From the NCBI GenBank assembly GCA_040752355.1, contig JBFMHE010000007.1, forward strand, positions 1 through 64,000: 64,000 nt of DNA, given 5' to 3'. The notes beneath the pieces were generated by a model. That model did no database searches, was not told where the DNA came from, and was given only the letters and a program-made list of their open reading frames with translations. Below, in pieces: positions 26,547-34,959 of this stretch. The stretch is from Nitrospirota bacterium (GTDB lineage: Bacteria; Nitrospirota; Thermodesulfovibrionia; Thermodesulfovibrionales; Dissulfurispiraceae). Both the position numbers and the translations under genes were made by a program. Positions within the stretch are counted from its first letter, which is position 1. Every line of letters begins with the position of its first letter.

Positions 26547-27350
26547 TTAAAACCATATCCTTATGCCGGCCACGAATGAAACGGACCCGGTGTCGTTACC
26601 CGCGGCTCTCGCCAGAGATGCCGTCTCCCCAATCTTCCGGCTCCAGGAAACGCCGATATACGGGGCGAATTCCCGGCGGAGCTCATAGCGCAGCCGGGCG
26701 CCGAGCTCGATATCGGTTATGCCCTGGCCGGTACCGTACTTTTCGACATCCTGAGCTGCGAGGCCTACTTCGAACCGCAGCTGCAGGATAAGCCGCTGGC
26801 CGAGGAAAAGATCATATTCCGCTTCGACGGCCGCCGAAACATCCCCGTCCTCACTGACATAGGCGGTCGCCTCCACCTCGAACCAGTTGGGCGCCAGCCC
26901 CTGTACGCCAAAAGCCGCGAACGTCCGGTCCGGATCGGGCTTGAAGTCGTGCCGGATCCCGAGCTGCAGGTCCCAGAACGGGGAGATGGTGCGGCTGTAG
27001 AACAGCTCTACCTGAGCCTCATCGACTTTCTCGTCATCTATCAGCCACGTTCCCTCGCTCTTGAGCCACAGCTTGTTGTAATCCGCGCCGACCCACGCCT
27101 GCACATCCCAGAGCAGCAGCTCCTTTCCCTCCCGGGTCTGATACTCGAGGCGGTCGCCGAAAAAAACCGCGAACACTTCATTGTCGTGGACGAACTGGAC
27201 CCCGAAGTTTTTCTGCGGTCCCTCCCGGGCGTCTTCGGCATATTTAGGGATGTCCGGGCCCGCTTCAGGGACAGAAGGCCCTTCGGCGGTCAGCCCTGCA
27301 CCGGGCATGAGCGCGAGGAACAAAAGCACCGCTAGTGTCTTGGTCGTCAT
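26547..27350 (-). CDS. pcoB: Copper resistance outer-membrane protein PcoB/CopB family
   Basis: 267 residues with a signal peptide about 1-22 and then a beta-rich protein. FGVQFVHDNEVFAVFFGDRLEYQ and LLWDVQAWVGADYNKLWLKSEG are strongly PcoB-like. The body has alternating amphipathic strands (SPFWDLQLGIRHDFK, WFEVEATAYVSEDG) and the chain ends in Phe (RIWF), as outer-membrane barrels do. It is expected to work with the periplasmic oxidase PcoA, encoded 15 bases upstream. The usual Met-rich N-terminal repeat is short or absent. Confidence 0.9.
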   Translation of the reverse strand: MTTKTLAVLLFLALMPGAGLTAEGPSVPEAGPDIPKYAEDAREGPQKNFGVQFVHDNEVFAVFFGDRLEYQTREGKELLLWDVQAWVGADYNKLWLKSEGTWLIDDEKVDEAQVELFYSRTISPFWDLQLGIRHDFKPDPDRTFAAFGVQGLAPNWFEVEATAYVSEDGDVSAAVEAEYDLFLGQRLILQLRFEVGLAAQDVEKYGTGQGITDIELGARLRYELRREFAPYIGVSWSRKIGETASLARAAGNDTGSVSFVAGIRIWF

Positions 27351-27365
27351 CGTGATCTCTCCCTG

Positions 27366-29138
27366 TCAGGCGACCCGGATGATCTGGGCCATGCCGGCTT
27401 CCATGTGGTAGAGCAGGTGGCAATGGAAGGCCCAGTCCCCCTTCTCGATCGGCGTGATCAAAACCGAAAGCACCTCGCCGGGTTTGGTCAGAACCGTGTG
27501 CTTGAACGGCAGCTTGTCCGCGCCGTTTTCGAGCTGCATCCACATGCCGTGCACGTGTATGGGGTGCTCCATCATGGTGTGATTGACCAGGAAAAGGCGG
27601 AGCCGTTCGTTGTGCCGGAAAAGGTGGGGGCCGGGGTGCTCGCTGAATTTTTTGCCATCGAAGGAGAACATGTACCGCTCCATGGTGGCGGTGATATTGA
27701 TCGTCATCTCCCGGTCGACGATTTCGGAGTAGGGCTGCGGCTCGGTGGAGACGAGGTCGTCGTAGATAAGGACTCGCCAGCCGTCATCACCCAGGCCGAT
27801 GCCCGGTTCGTCCAGGCGGTACCTGGGGTTCATGACCACCATGGCCACATTCGTATTGCCCTTGTCCGGCTTGAAAGGGGTGGGACCGTTAGGGCCGGGG
27901 ACCCTCGGGTCATGCCGCACTTTTGCGTGCCCGCCGTGTTTCATTTTGCCGCTGCCCATGTCGGCCATGCCTCCCATGCCGATGTCCTCAAGGGTGCGCA
28001 CCGGACGGGGGCGAAGCTTCGGCACCGGCGCCTCGAGGCCGGGCTCGGGCGACAGGGTGCCCCGGGTGTAGCCGCTGCGGTCGAGGGATTCAGCGAAGAT
28101 GGTGAACGGGCGGTCTTCTTTCGGCCTCACCAGGACATCATAGGTTTCGGCTACGCCGATCCGGAACTCGTGCACCGGGACCGGCCGCACCGACTTGCCG
28201 TCGGCCATGACCACCTCCATGTCCATGCCGGGGATGCGAACGTCGAAAATGGTCATGGTGGAGCCATTGATGAAGCGCAGCCGGACCGTCTCGCCCGGAT
28301 TGAAAAGAGCCGTCCAGTTCATGGCCGGCGAGTGGCCGTTCATCAGGTAGGTGTACGTGGAGGCAGTCACGTCCAGGAGATCGACGGGGCTCATTCGCAT
28401 CCGGCCCCAGGCCATGCGCTCGGAGATCGTATTCGCCAGGCCGCGCTTGCCGACGTCCTTGAAAAAATCCCACAGCGTGCGCTGCTGGAAGTTGTAGTAG
28501 TCGCTCCTCAGATTAAGGTGGCGGAAAATCGTATCGGGACTCTCGAAGGACCAATCGGAGAGCAGTATCGTATACTCCCGGTCGTAGGCGAACGGCTCGC
28601 CGTCTTTCGGATCGATGATCAGGGGCGCATAGGTGCCGGTCTGCTCCTGAAAGGCGGAATGGCTGTGGTACCAGTAGGTGCCCGCCTGTTTGAGCCGGAA
28701 CCGGTACTCATAGGTCTCGCCCGGCCTGATGCCGGCGAAGTTGACCCCCGGCACCCCGTCCATGCGGAACGGCACCAGGACCCCGTGCCAATGGATCGAG
28801 GCGTGCTCGGTATCCATCAACCCGTTCGTCACATTGAGCGTGACATAATCTCCCTCCCGCAGATGCACCAGCGGACCCGGGACCGTGCCGTTGATTGCCG
28901 TGGCCGTACCCGTGCGTCCGTCGATCTTCAGCGGCGCATAGGCGATGGTGAGGTCATAACGGTCTTTCGGCCCCGTTATCCCGGGCTCCGGGCCCGGCGG
29001 TGATGCCCAGGAAGGCAGAGGCAGCGCGAACCGTACCCCTGCCAGAAAGATTCCCGCTCCCGCCGCCTTTATGAAGTCGCGCCGGGTGATGCCGTTCAAA
29101 TCGCTGTTGCGAAGTGTCGTATACCCTTCTTTCAGCAT
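27366..29138 (-). CDS. pcoA: Multicopper oxidase, copper-resistance PcoA/CopA family
   Basis: 590 residues. Twin-arginine signal TRRDFIKAAGAG at about 18-29 for folded export to the periplasm. Copper ligands are HWHG near 116, WYHSH near 157, HPIHVHG near 526 and HCHLLYHMEAGM near 575, giving the T1 and T2/T3 centres. A Met/His-rich insert (GMGGMADMGSGKMKHGGH) near residue 395 is typical of Cu(I)-oxidising PcoA. It oxidises periplasmic Cu(I) to the less toxic Cu(II). Co-transcribed with pcoB and divergent from the second repeat-protein gene. Confidence 0.95.
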   Translation of the reverse strand: MLKEGYTTLRNSDLNGITRRDFIKAAGAGIFLAGVRFALPLPSWASPPGPEPGITGPKDRYDLTIAYAPLKIDGRTGTATAINGTVPGPLVHLREGDYVTLNVTNGLMDTEHASIHWHGVLVPFRMDGVPGVNFAGIRPGETYEYRFRLKQAGTYWYHSHSAFQEQTGTYAPLIIDPKDGEPFAYDREYTILLSDWSFESPDTIFRHLNLRSDYYNFQQRTLWDFFKDVGKRGLANTISERMAWGRMRMSPVDLLDVTASTYTYLMNGHSPAMNWTALFNPGETVRLRFINGSTMTIFDVRIPGMDMEVVMADGKSVRPVPVHEFRIGVAETYDVLVRPKEDRPFTIFAESLDRSGYTRGTLSPEPGLEAPVPKLRPRPVRTLEDIGMGGMADMGSGKMKHGGHAKVRHDPRVPGPNGPTPFKPDKGNTNVAMVVMNPRYRLDEPGIGLGDDGWRVLIYDDLVSTEPQPYSEIVDREMTINITATMERYMFSFDGKKFSEHPGPHLFRHNERLRLFLVNHTMMEHPIHVHGMWMQLENGADKLPFKHTVLTKPGEVLSVLITPIEKGDWAFHCHLLYHMEAGMAQIIRVA

Positions 29139-29592
29139 GTGATGGTTATCCGTTGAACACTTGCCTAAAGTCTAGCTTCTTCAACACAGCTCGTCAACCG
29201 GAAAGTGCAAAGACTGCGGCTACAGCGCCTGCCGTCCTCTCCATTCCGCTCATACCGGGACGCCGTTTTCATCTCGCAGCTCAAGACGGCATCGCCCTTC
29301 CTGACTTCGGCGCGGTCGGAGAGCCGAAATCCCTCTTGAGCAAGCTGAAAAAATAGATGCGCTATCTATTGCGGGGCTGACAAGATATTACGTTTCATCT
29401 TCCGTTCATAAAATCTTCACAACAGGCGTGCATACTACTACCAAGCTAGCAGAACAAGAGGCCTCGGGATGAATGACTGCTTCCGTTACAGTGATGAACC
29501 CTGGTGTTTCATTATGCCGGAGCGAAGCAGTATCGGTTCGTGTATGACCATACGGAGAAGATGAACTAAAGTACAAAAGGAGAAAAAGCGAT
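29139..29592. other. Intergenic region between pcoA and repeat-protein copy 2
   Basis: 454 bases between divergent genes, so both promoters should lie here. From about 29352 the sequence resembles the region upstream of repeat-protein copy 1 (AGATGC, CTATTG, GGCTGACA, TTCA repeats, ATACTA). The pcoA-proximal half shows no box that I can name. Confidence 0.55.
29394..29437 (+). promoter_or_regulatory. Phased TTCA direct repeats and -10, repeat-protein copy 2
   Basis: TTCA at 29394, 29405 and 29416, three units exactly 11 bp apart, then ATACTA at 29432. The last two units and the -10 align with the copy 1 promoter. This looks like a tandem site for an OmpR-family regulator. Proximity to pcoA suggests it could serve both directions. 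Confidence 0.55.
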
Positions 29593-29991
29593 ATGAAAAG
29601 TTCGAATGGTTTGTTTATTGGAGTCGCTATGGCTCTGTTGTTGGGCGTATCGCCGGTATTGGTGCAAGAGACGCATGCCGGCAGCTGGACAATCCGTGAG
29701 CAGATTCCTGCCGAATCACAGGAAGTGGAGATCGGCGGCGCAGCTTCCCGGACCTCCGTGCCTCAGCAGGACACGTATGCTGCGGATCGGGGTATCCGCC
29801 ATCAGGTTCCCGCTGAATCGCAGAATGTGGATGCGGGCGGGACCCCCTTCAGCACATCCGCGGTGAAGAGGGAAAGAGCGCATACCGGGTGGACTATCCG
29901 GCACCAGATCCCTGCTGAGTCGCAGGAAGTCGATGCAGGCGGCGCAGCCCCCTGGACATCCGTCGCCAAAGGCGGAGCAGAGAAAGAATAG
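29593..29991 (+). CDS. Exported three-repeat protein (PAESQ repeat), copy 2
   Basis: 132 residues, identical to the product at 19437-19835 from about residue 10 onward. Only the first nine residues differ (MKSSNGLFI against MKISGSLVV). It has the same signal peptide and the same three ~35-residue repeats on IR(E/H)Q(I/V)PAESQ. An AAAAGGAGAAAAAGCGAT ribosome site precedes it. It is divergent from pcoA-pcoB. No known family is recognised. Confidence 0.75.
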   Translation: MKSSNGLFIGVAMALLLGVSPVLVQETHAGSWTIREQIPAESQEVEIGGAASRTSVPQQDTYAADRGIRHQVPAESQNVDAGGTPFSTSAVKRERAHTGWTIRHQIPAESQEVDAGGAAPWTSVAKGGAEKE

Positions 29992-30093
29992 CAGGCGTCC
30001 TCTCACAGCGAAGGCATGGACGGATGATAAAGGGCATCCGTCTCATGCCTTCGCTGCACGCACCACGGTGGCGCCATGCGGAGAACGGTTCGG
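29618..30093. repeat. 476-bp perfect duplication, copy 2
   Basis: Identical to 19462-19937, in the same orientation and 10,156 bp away. The intervening ~10 kb contains the CPD ATPase, type II GAPDH, octaheme cytochrome and pcoAB, which recombination between the copies could delete or duplicate. Confidence 0.93.
30007..30055 (+). terminator. Long hairpin after repeat-protein gene, copy 2
   Basis: Same 20-bp, one-bulge hairpin as at 19851-19899, beginning 16 bases after the stop codon. No U-tract follows. Confidence 0.6.
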
Positions 30094-30143
30094 GAAACCC
30101 CTCCTGGCGCGGGGAGTATCCAAGCCCTTTATCCCCTCTCCTC

Positions 30144-31133
30144 TCAATGGAACACTACCGGCGCGGTCCGCTCTCCTCTTCCCGGTACGTTCGCCTGCAC
30201 GGGACCGGAGTCCTTCTCGTCGAGCGGCGCCATGGTGCCTGCGTCGCGCCGGGCGCTCCACGCTGCTTTCGTCCCCTCCCCTGAACGCAGGTCGCCCGCG
30301 ATCCGGTCCCCGTTGACCTTGGCGGTGAAGCGGGCGGGGGTCTTCATTCCCTGCACCGTATCGTTGATCGTGAATCTCAGCGTATCTCCTTTGAGCTGCA
30401 CGTCGCTGAGCTTCACCCTGGCGCCTCCCGATTCGAGGGTGCCGGTGACGTTCTGGAACCGCTGCGTGAGCCTGAGCGTGTACGGCTTGCCGCCTCTCTC
30501 CGCTGTCCAGGTCCAGGTGCCGCTCACGTTGGCGGGAATGACCCAGTAGTAGACGGTATGCCCTTCCACGTCGGTCTTGTGGTCGGGTTTCCAGTCGTCC
30601 ATGTCGAAGTCGTGGGACACCACGCGGGTCCCGGGTTTAAGCTCCCTGAGCAGTTTGGGGCGGAGCTGCAGGTTGACCGACGAGAGCAGGTAGAGCGTCA
30701 CGACGCTCGCGTCGCGCAGGTCGACGTCGAAGAGGCTCTTCTGGACAAAGCGCACTTTGTCCGTTACCCCTGCCTTGCGCGCATTATCGTTGCTCTCTTT
30801 GATGCGCTCGGGGTCGATATCGACGCCCGTGCCGCGGGTCCCGTACTTCTGGGCGGCGGTCACGACGATGCGTCCGTCGCCGCACCCGAGGTCGTACAGC
30901 ACGTCGTTCCTGGTGACGCCGGCCATCGAGAGCATGGTGCGCACCACCTCATGGGGTGTCGGCACGTAGGGGACATCGAGTTGGACGCCGTCATCGCTCT
31001 CGGTGAAGGAGAGGGCGGGGACGATCTGCGGGAATCCTCCCTGCCGTTCGATGAACACGCCGCGGTCCGGGGTGATCCCCCAGAGCGCGATCATCGCGAT
31101 CACGATCGACGAATACATGAAATTTCGCTTCAT
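30144..31133 (-). CDS. Membrane-anchored class I SAM methyltransferase with C-terminal beta domain
   Basis: 329 residues. One hydrophobic segment (about 6-22) acts as signal or anchor. The methyltransferase core begins VPYVPTPHEVVRTML and carries motif I DLGCGDGRIV at 81-90, followed by GVDIDPERI. Residues from about 215 form a beta-rich region (SGTWTWTAERGGKPYTLRL). The ATG overlaps the permease stop as ATGA. Placing a SAM enzyme behind an export signal is odd; it may be a cytoplasm-facing anchored enzyme. The substrate is unknown. Confidence 0.8.
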   Translation of the reverse strand: MKRNFMYSSIVIAMIALWGITPDRGVFIERQGGFPQIVPALSFTESDDGVQLDVPYVPTPHEVVRTMLSMAGVTRNDVLYDLGCGDGRIVVTAAQKYGTRGTGVDIDPERIKESNDNARKAGVTDKVRFVQKSLFDVDLRDASVVTLYLLSSVNLQLRPKLLRELKPGTRVVSHDFDMDDWKPDHKTDVEGHTVYYWVIPANVSGTWTWTAERGGKPYTLRLTQRFQNVTGTLESGGARVKLSDVQLKGDTLRFTINDTVQGMKTPARFTAKVNGDRIAGDLRSGEGTKAAWSARRDAGTMAPLDEKDSGPVQANVPGRGERTAPVVFH

Positions 31134-32509
31134 TCCGGTCCTCCTTTTCGGTCAGACGTTTTTTCATGACTCCGGGCCACCAGCAGGAGCGGGAGCCCGG
31201 AGACCAGGACCGCCACGCCGGCCAGTGCCCCTATCCCGGTATACGCCAGGCTCGCCCTGAGCATATACGCGCAGAAGGCGCAGAAAATAATCGGGGTGAG
31301 GGGGTACAGAGGGACGCGAAAGGGGCGCGCAAGGGCGGGGTCTTTCCGCCGCAGGACAAAGAGCGCGATCCCCACGAGGAGAAAGAAAAACCAGAAGACC
31401 GGCGCGGTATACTCGACCATGGTGGTGAACCCGCTCCGCGTACCGGTGCCCATGAGGACCAGCGCCAGCGCGATCGCGCCCTGCAGGAGCAGCGCGTTGG
31501 CAGGCGTTCCGCTCCGCTCGTGCCACTGCCCGAGGAAGCGGAAGAGCGAGAAGTCCCGGCCCAGGGCATACGCGCTGCGGGCCCCGGTGATGGTCGCCGC
31601 ATTGCCGGTGCTGAGGGCCGCGACAATAACGAGAAGGCTTATGAAATGAGCGCCGCTCTCGCCCGCGAGATACCGCATGAAGTCGGCGGCAACGGTCTCG
31701 GACGCCGCCGTGCCCGCAACGCCGAGCACGCGCATGAAGATGAAGTTGATCCCGACGTAGAGCACGGTTATAATGCCGATACCGTAGAAGAGGACCCTCA
31801 CCATGGTGCGCTTCGCGCCGCGAAGCTCCGAGGAGAGGTACGCCGCTTCGTTCCAGCCCCCGTACGTGAGCAGCACGAAGATCATCGCCTTCCCGAGCAC
31901 GGGGCTGCTCTCCACCGGCGGAGCGCCGCGGGGCAGCGCCGCAGGGGCGGTCGCCAGCCCCAGGGCGACGACCGAGACGAGTCCTCCCATGATCGCGGCG
32001 GTCAGGACATTCTGCACCCGTTTCCCCTGCTGTATGCCCGCGACATTGAGTGCCGTCAAACCGGCGATGATCAGCGCTGCATAGACCGAGGAAGAATAGG
32101 GACCGAGCCGCGCGACCCCTGAGGCATAATCCCCGATGAGGAACGCTACTAGGGCGATCGATCCGGTCTGTATCACCATGATCCGGGCCCAGGCGAAGAG
32201 GAAGGCCGTGCTGTTGCCGAAGGCGCGGCGGAGATAGTAGTAATCGCCGCCCGCATGAGGATAGGTGGAGGTCAGCTCCGCGTAACACAGGGCGCCGATG
32301 AACGACAGCACGCCGCCGAGGAGCCATGCTGTCAGCGCCGCTCCCTCGCTCCCCGAATTCAGAGCGACGAGCGAGGGGGTCTTGAAGATCCCCGCTCCGA
32401 TCACCATGCCGATGATCATCGAAACGGCATCCGTTGTGGAGAGCGTCGGCCGGGGCATCGCTGCCCTGCCTGATACGGCCTCCTTACGGGATACTGTCTT
32501 TCTGCCCAT
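31130..32509 (-). CDS. APC-superfamily amino acid permease
   Basis: 459 residues with about twelve membrane helices. The first helix has the APC substrate motif IGMVIGAGIFKTPS, and a later loop has the TYGGWNEAAYLSSELRG stretch typical of LAT/YkbA-like exchangers. It imports or exchanges amino acids across the inner membrane; specificity cannot be read. It overlaps the methyltransferase start by four bases, so the two are coupled. An ATG at codon 18 (MPRPTL) is an alternative start. Confidence 0.9.
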   Translation of the reverse strand: MGRKTVSRKEAVSGRAAMPRPTLSTTDAVSMIIGMVIGAGIFKTPSLVALNSGSEGAALTAWLLGGVLSFIGALCYAELTSTYPHAGGDYYYLRRAFGNSTAFLFAWARIMVIQTGSIALVAFLIGDYASGVARLGPYSSSVYAALIIAGLTALNVAGIQQGKRVQNVLTAAIMGGLVSVVALGLATAPAALPRGAPPVESSPVLGKAMIFVLLTYGGWNEAAYLSSELRGAKRTMVRVLFYGIGIITVLYVGINFIFMRVLGVAGTAASETVAADFMRYLAGESGAHFISLLVIVAALSTGNAATITGARSAYALGRDFSLFRFLGQWHERSGTPANALLLQGAIALALVLMGTGTRSGFTTMVEYTAPVFWFFFLLVGIALFVLRRKDPALARPFRVPLYPLTPIIFCAFCAYMLRASLAYTGIGALAGVAVLVSGLPLLLVARSHEKTSDRKGGPE

Positions 32510-32846
32510 TCAGGTCACCTCCCGGCAGAGCGCCCTGTTGGAGAGAGAGAGGGGGCGGGCTGTGCAGTAAGCATCGGGGAGAGCGGCAGCGCTGCGGCGT
32601 CAGCATCGAGCCGCAGCGTGCTCACTGCAGCGCCTCAGCGATGGTTGTCCCTGTGTGGTGGCTTGCTCTGTTGCGCGGTACTGAATACGGCTGTTGAACA
32701 GGTTTCGAGCGGGGTGCTGCTGTGCTGCCCGCGGCAGCCGCTCATTCCTTCATAAAAGCGGAGAAAGGTACTCCCCCCGACTTATTTAAACCATAGCACA
32801 GAACCGGGGAGTTGTGAAGGCAGCGGGAAGGACGTCCCCGCTTCTG
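32510..32846. other. Intergenic stretch with stem-loops
   Basis: 337 bases upstream of the permease and downstream of the DUF1622 gene. A GC-rich palindromic region lies near 32585-32640, and TACTCCCC/GGGGAGT at about 32771-32815 could form the 3'-end hairpin of the DUF1622 transcript. No gene or known riboswitch motif is seen. Confidence 0.4.
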
Positions 32847-33224
32847 CTACTGCTCCCCGGGCTGTTCCGTCCCGGTATGCTTCAGCTCCTGCATCAGGAA
32901 GAAATTGAGGACGACACGGATCCCGACGATCGCGGCGAGCCGCCCGATATCCTCCCACGAAGGCGAGATGGCGGTCCTCAGGAGATCGGCACCGATCAGG
33001 AACTCGAGGCTCAGGGAGAGGGAGTAGCCGAGACGCCGCCTGCTTGCAGCCAGGGCGCGGTATCCGGCAGCGCCGGATACCGCTCTCCGCAGATAGACGA
33101 TCACCGCGCCGACGATCCCCGCGAGGATGAAGAGCACCGCGATCCCCTCGGCGAGGATAGCGATGTAGTAGGCGAACGTTTTGATGATGCCATGGAAGTC
33201 CGGCACTGCCTGGAATAGGACCAC
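32847..33224 (-). CDS. DUF1622 membrane protein
   Basis: 125 residues from GTG at 33224, with AGGAGG six bases upstream; the longer reading to 33380 lacks a ribosome site. Three membrane helices with LEFLIGADLLRTAISPSWED, the diagnostic DUF1622 sequence, and IGIRVVLNFFLMQEL at the end. Function unknown. It stands alone between the histidine kinase and the permease. Confidence 0.85.
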   Translation of the reverse strand: MVLFQAVPDFHGIIKTFAYYIAILAEGIAVLFILAGIVGAVIVYLRRAVSGAAGYRALAASRRRLGYSLSLSLEFLIGADLLRTAISPSWEDIGRLAAIVGIRVVLNFFLMQELKHTGTEQPGEQ

Positions 33225-33376
33225 CGCTCCCCTCCTGTTCCGAAGCGATCTTCTTAATGGGGATGAGGACTGAGCAGCCCGATGATGAGAGTGTGCTCCA
33301 TGTCTCATTATACCGTCGGAGCCCTGAAAACATAAGGGGGATACGCGGATACGGCAGCGACAGCAGGGAGGGCTCC

Positions 33377-34450
33377 TCACCGCCGCGCAGAGCGGCCGGT
33401 GAACGGTATCGATAGCAGGGACAGGGGCGCCGCCTTGCAGGGCAGCGTGATCATCGCTTCGGTACCCGCTCCCTCACGGCTGGTTATGCGGATCGTGCCG
33501 TAATGCCCCTCGACGATCTTCTTTGCGAGCGACATGCCGAGGCCGGTCCCCTTGCTCTTGCGCGTGAAGAAGGGGACGAAAATATTCTCGAGCGCCTCGT
33601 CATCCATGCCGGTCCCCTCATCCTTGATAGTGATCCTCAGGGAGGCCTCTTCGTGGAGCGCGCGAACGAGGACCGCCTGCCCCTTCCCGGAAGCTTCGAG
33701 GGCGTTGGTGATGAGATTCACCAGTGCCCGCTCCAGGTAAAACCGGTCCACCTCGACGTTCACGGGATACCCGGGGAGCTCCGCGGAGAGCGTTATTCCC
33801 ATCACCGCGGCCTTTTCCTTGCAGGACTGGCACGCCTTATCGACGATGGAGCGGGCGTCCTCCTCTTTGAGCTCGAACCGGATCGGCCGCGCGAAATCGA
33901 GGACATCGAAGACGATGCGCTGCATCGTCTGGGCTGCATCGAGAATCTCCCGGGCGGCAGAGAGGACGTCTCCCTTCCCGTCCCGGATGCGCCGTGCGAA
34001 CCCATGGACCGTGATGAGCGGGGTCTTCAGATCGTGAACGATGGTAGTGGCGACCCGGCCGATCGTGGCGAGGTCGTGCTCCCGCTGGAGCTCTCTCCGC
34101 TGCCGCCGCTCGCGGTCGATGAGAAAGCCGGCGAGCGAGGCGAAGAGCCCGGTGAACAAGAAGTGGAGGAGCCGGTCTGCTTCGTGCAGAGGAGATCCTG
34201 TCCAGTCCGCCAGGAAGACATAGGGCAGGTAGAGCACTGCGCAGAGGATATACGCGCCGACAGCGCCTTTGAGGCCGAAGACCAGCGCTCCCAAAAGCAC
34301 CGGGATATAGTAGAGCTCCCGGTAAATGTTGTGGAGCGCATGGATCTCGGGGATCGTGACGTAGTGGAGATACGTGATGGCCAGTGCGGACAGAACGATG
34401 GCGCCGGCGGCGCATGTTCTCTTCTGTCCTCCCATGATACGACCTTTCAC
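33377..34450 (-). CDS. Membrane sensor histidine kinase
   Basis: 357 residues. Three or four membrane helices (about 12-110) form a compact sensor, followed by the HisKA dimerisation domain with the phospho-acceptor VHDLKTPL near residue 140. The HATPase domain has N-box NLITNALEA, G1 DEGTGM, F-box FVPFFT and G2 GTGLGMSL. No receiver or partner regulator adjoins it. A start six codons later (MGGQKRT) is possible. A decayed copy of its C-terminus lies at 23814-24033. Confidence 0.9.
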   Translation of the reverse strand: MKGRIMGGQKRTCAAGAIVLSALAITYLHYVTIPEIHALHNIYRELYYIPVLLGALVFGLKGAVGAYILCAVLYLPYVFLADWTGSPLHEADRLLHFLFTGLFASLAGFLIDRERRQRRELQREHDLATIGRVATTIVHDLKTPLITVHGFARRIRDGKGDVLSAAREILDAAQTMQRIVFDVLDFARPIRFELKEEDARSIVDKACQSCKEKAAVMGITLSAELPGYPVNVEVDRFYLERALVNLITNALEASGKGQAVLVRALHEEASLRITIKDEGTGMDDEALENIFVPFFTRKSKGTGLGMSLAKKIVEGHYGTIRITSREGAGTEAMITLPCKAAPLSLLSIPFTGRSARR

Positions 34451-34530
34451 CGCGACCCTGCAGGGATATCCCTCGCAGGGGAAATCTATTCCACGTGTGG
34501 GGGAGGGCGGCTCGCTGCCGCCGGCCCCGC

Positions 34531-34959
34531 TCAGGAGAGCGATACGAGCTCGATCTCGAAAGTCAACCGCTTTCCGGCAAGAGGGTGATTGGCATCGAGA
34601 ACGACCGTGCCGTCGTCTATCTCCCTTATCACCACGCTCATATCCTTACCGCCCGGCTGGCTGAGACGGAGGGTCATGCCCCGTTCGAGACTGATGTCCT
34701 TCGGGAGCTGCTCTCTCCGCACGCGCACGACGAGATCGTCGCGGTGCGGTCCGTACGCCTCTTCAGCGGGGATGGTGACCGTCTTCCGCTCACCCACCTC
34801 CATCTCCCCTACCGCTTTCTCGAAGCCCGGGATGAGATCTTTCTCGCCGAAGACAAACTCGATCGGAGCGCCCCCGTGCGAAGAGTCGAACGTCGTCCCG
34901 TCATCGAGCCGCCCCGTATAGTGCACCTTCACCCTGCTGCCGCTCGGTACCCGTCCCAT
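34531..34959 (-). CDS. FKBP-type peptidyl-prolyl isomerase (SlyD-like)
   Basis: 142 residues from ATG at 34959 with AGGAGAGGAG upstream. FKBP core VKVHYTGRLDDGTTFDSS at 10-27, FVFGEKDLIPGFEKAV near 37-52, the inserted-flap EEAYGPHRDDLV and the closing DANHPLAGKRLTFEIELVSL are the SlyD/FkpB arrangement. A cytoplasmic folding catalyst and chaperone. It lacks the His/Cys-rich metal-binding tail of E. coli SlyD. Confidence 0.93.
   Translation of the reverse strand: MGRVPSGSRVKVHYTGRLDDGTTFDSSHGGAPIEFVFGEKDLIPGFEKAVGEMEVGERKTVTIPAEEAYGPHRDDLVVRVRREQLPKDISLERGMTLRLSQPGGKDMSVVIREIDDGTVVLDANHPLAGKRLTFEIELVSLS

Noticed and set aside
30076-30549. Plus-strand ORFs opposite the methyltransferase gene
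   Set aside because: Antisense to a well-supported protein with SAM motif; no ribosome site or family-like sequence.
32510-32846. Possible amino-acid riboswitch before the APC permease
   Set aside because: GC-rich stem-loops exist, but no lysine, glycine, T-box or other riboswitch core was recognisable.
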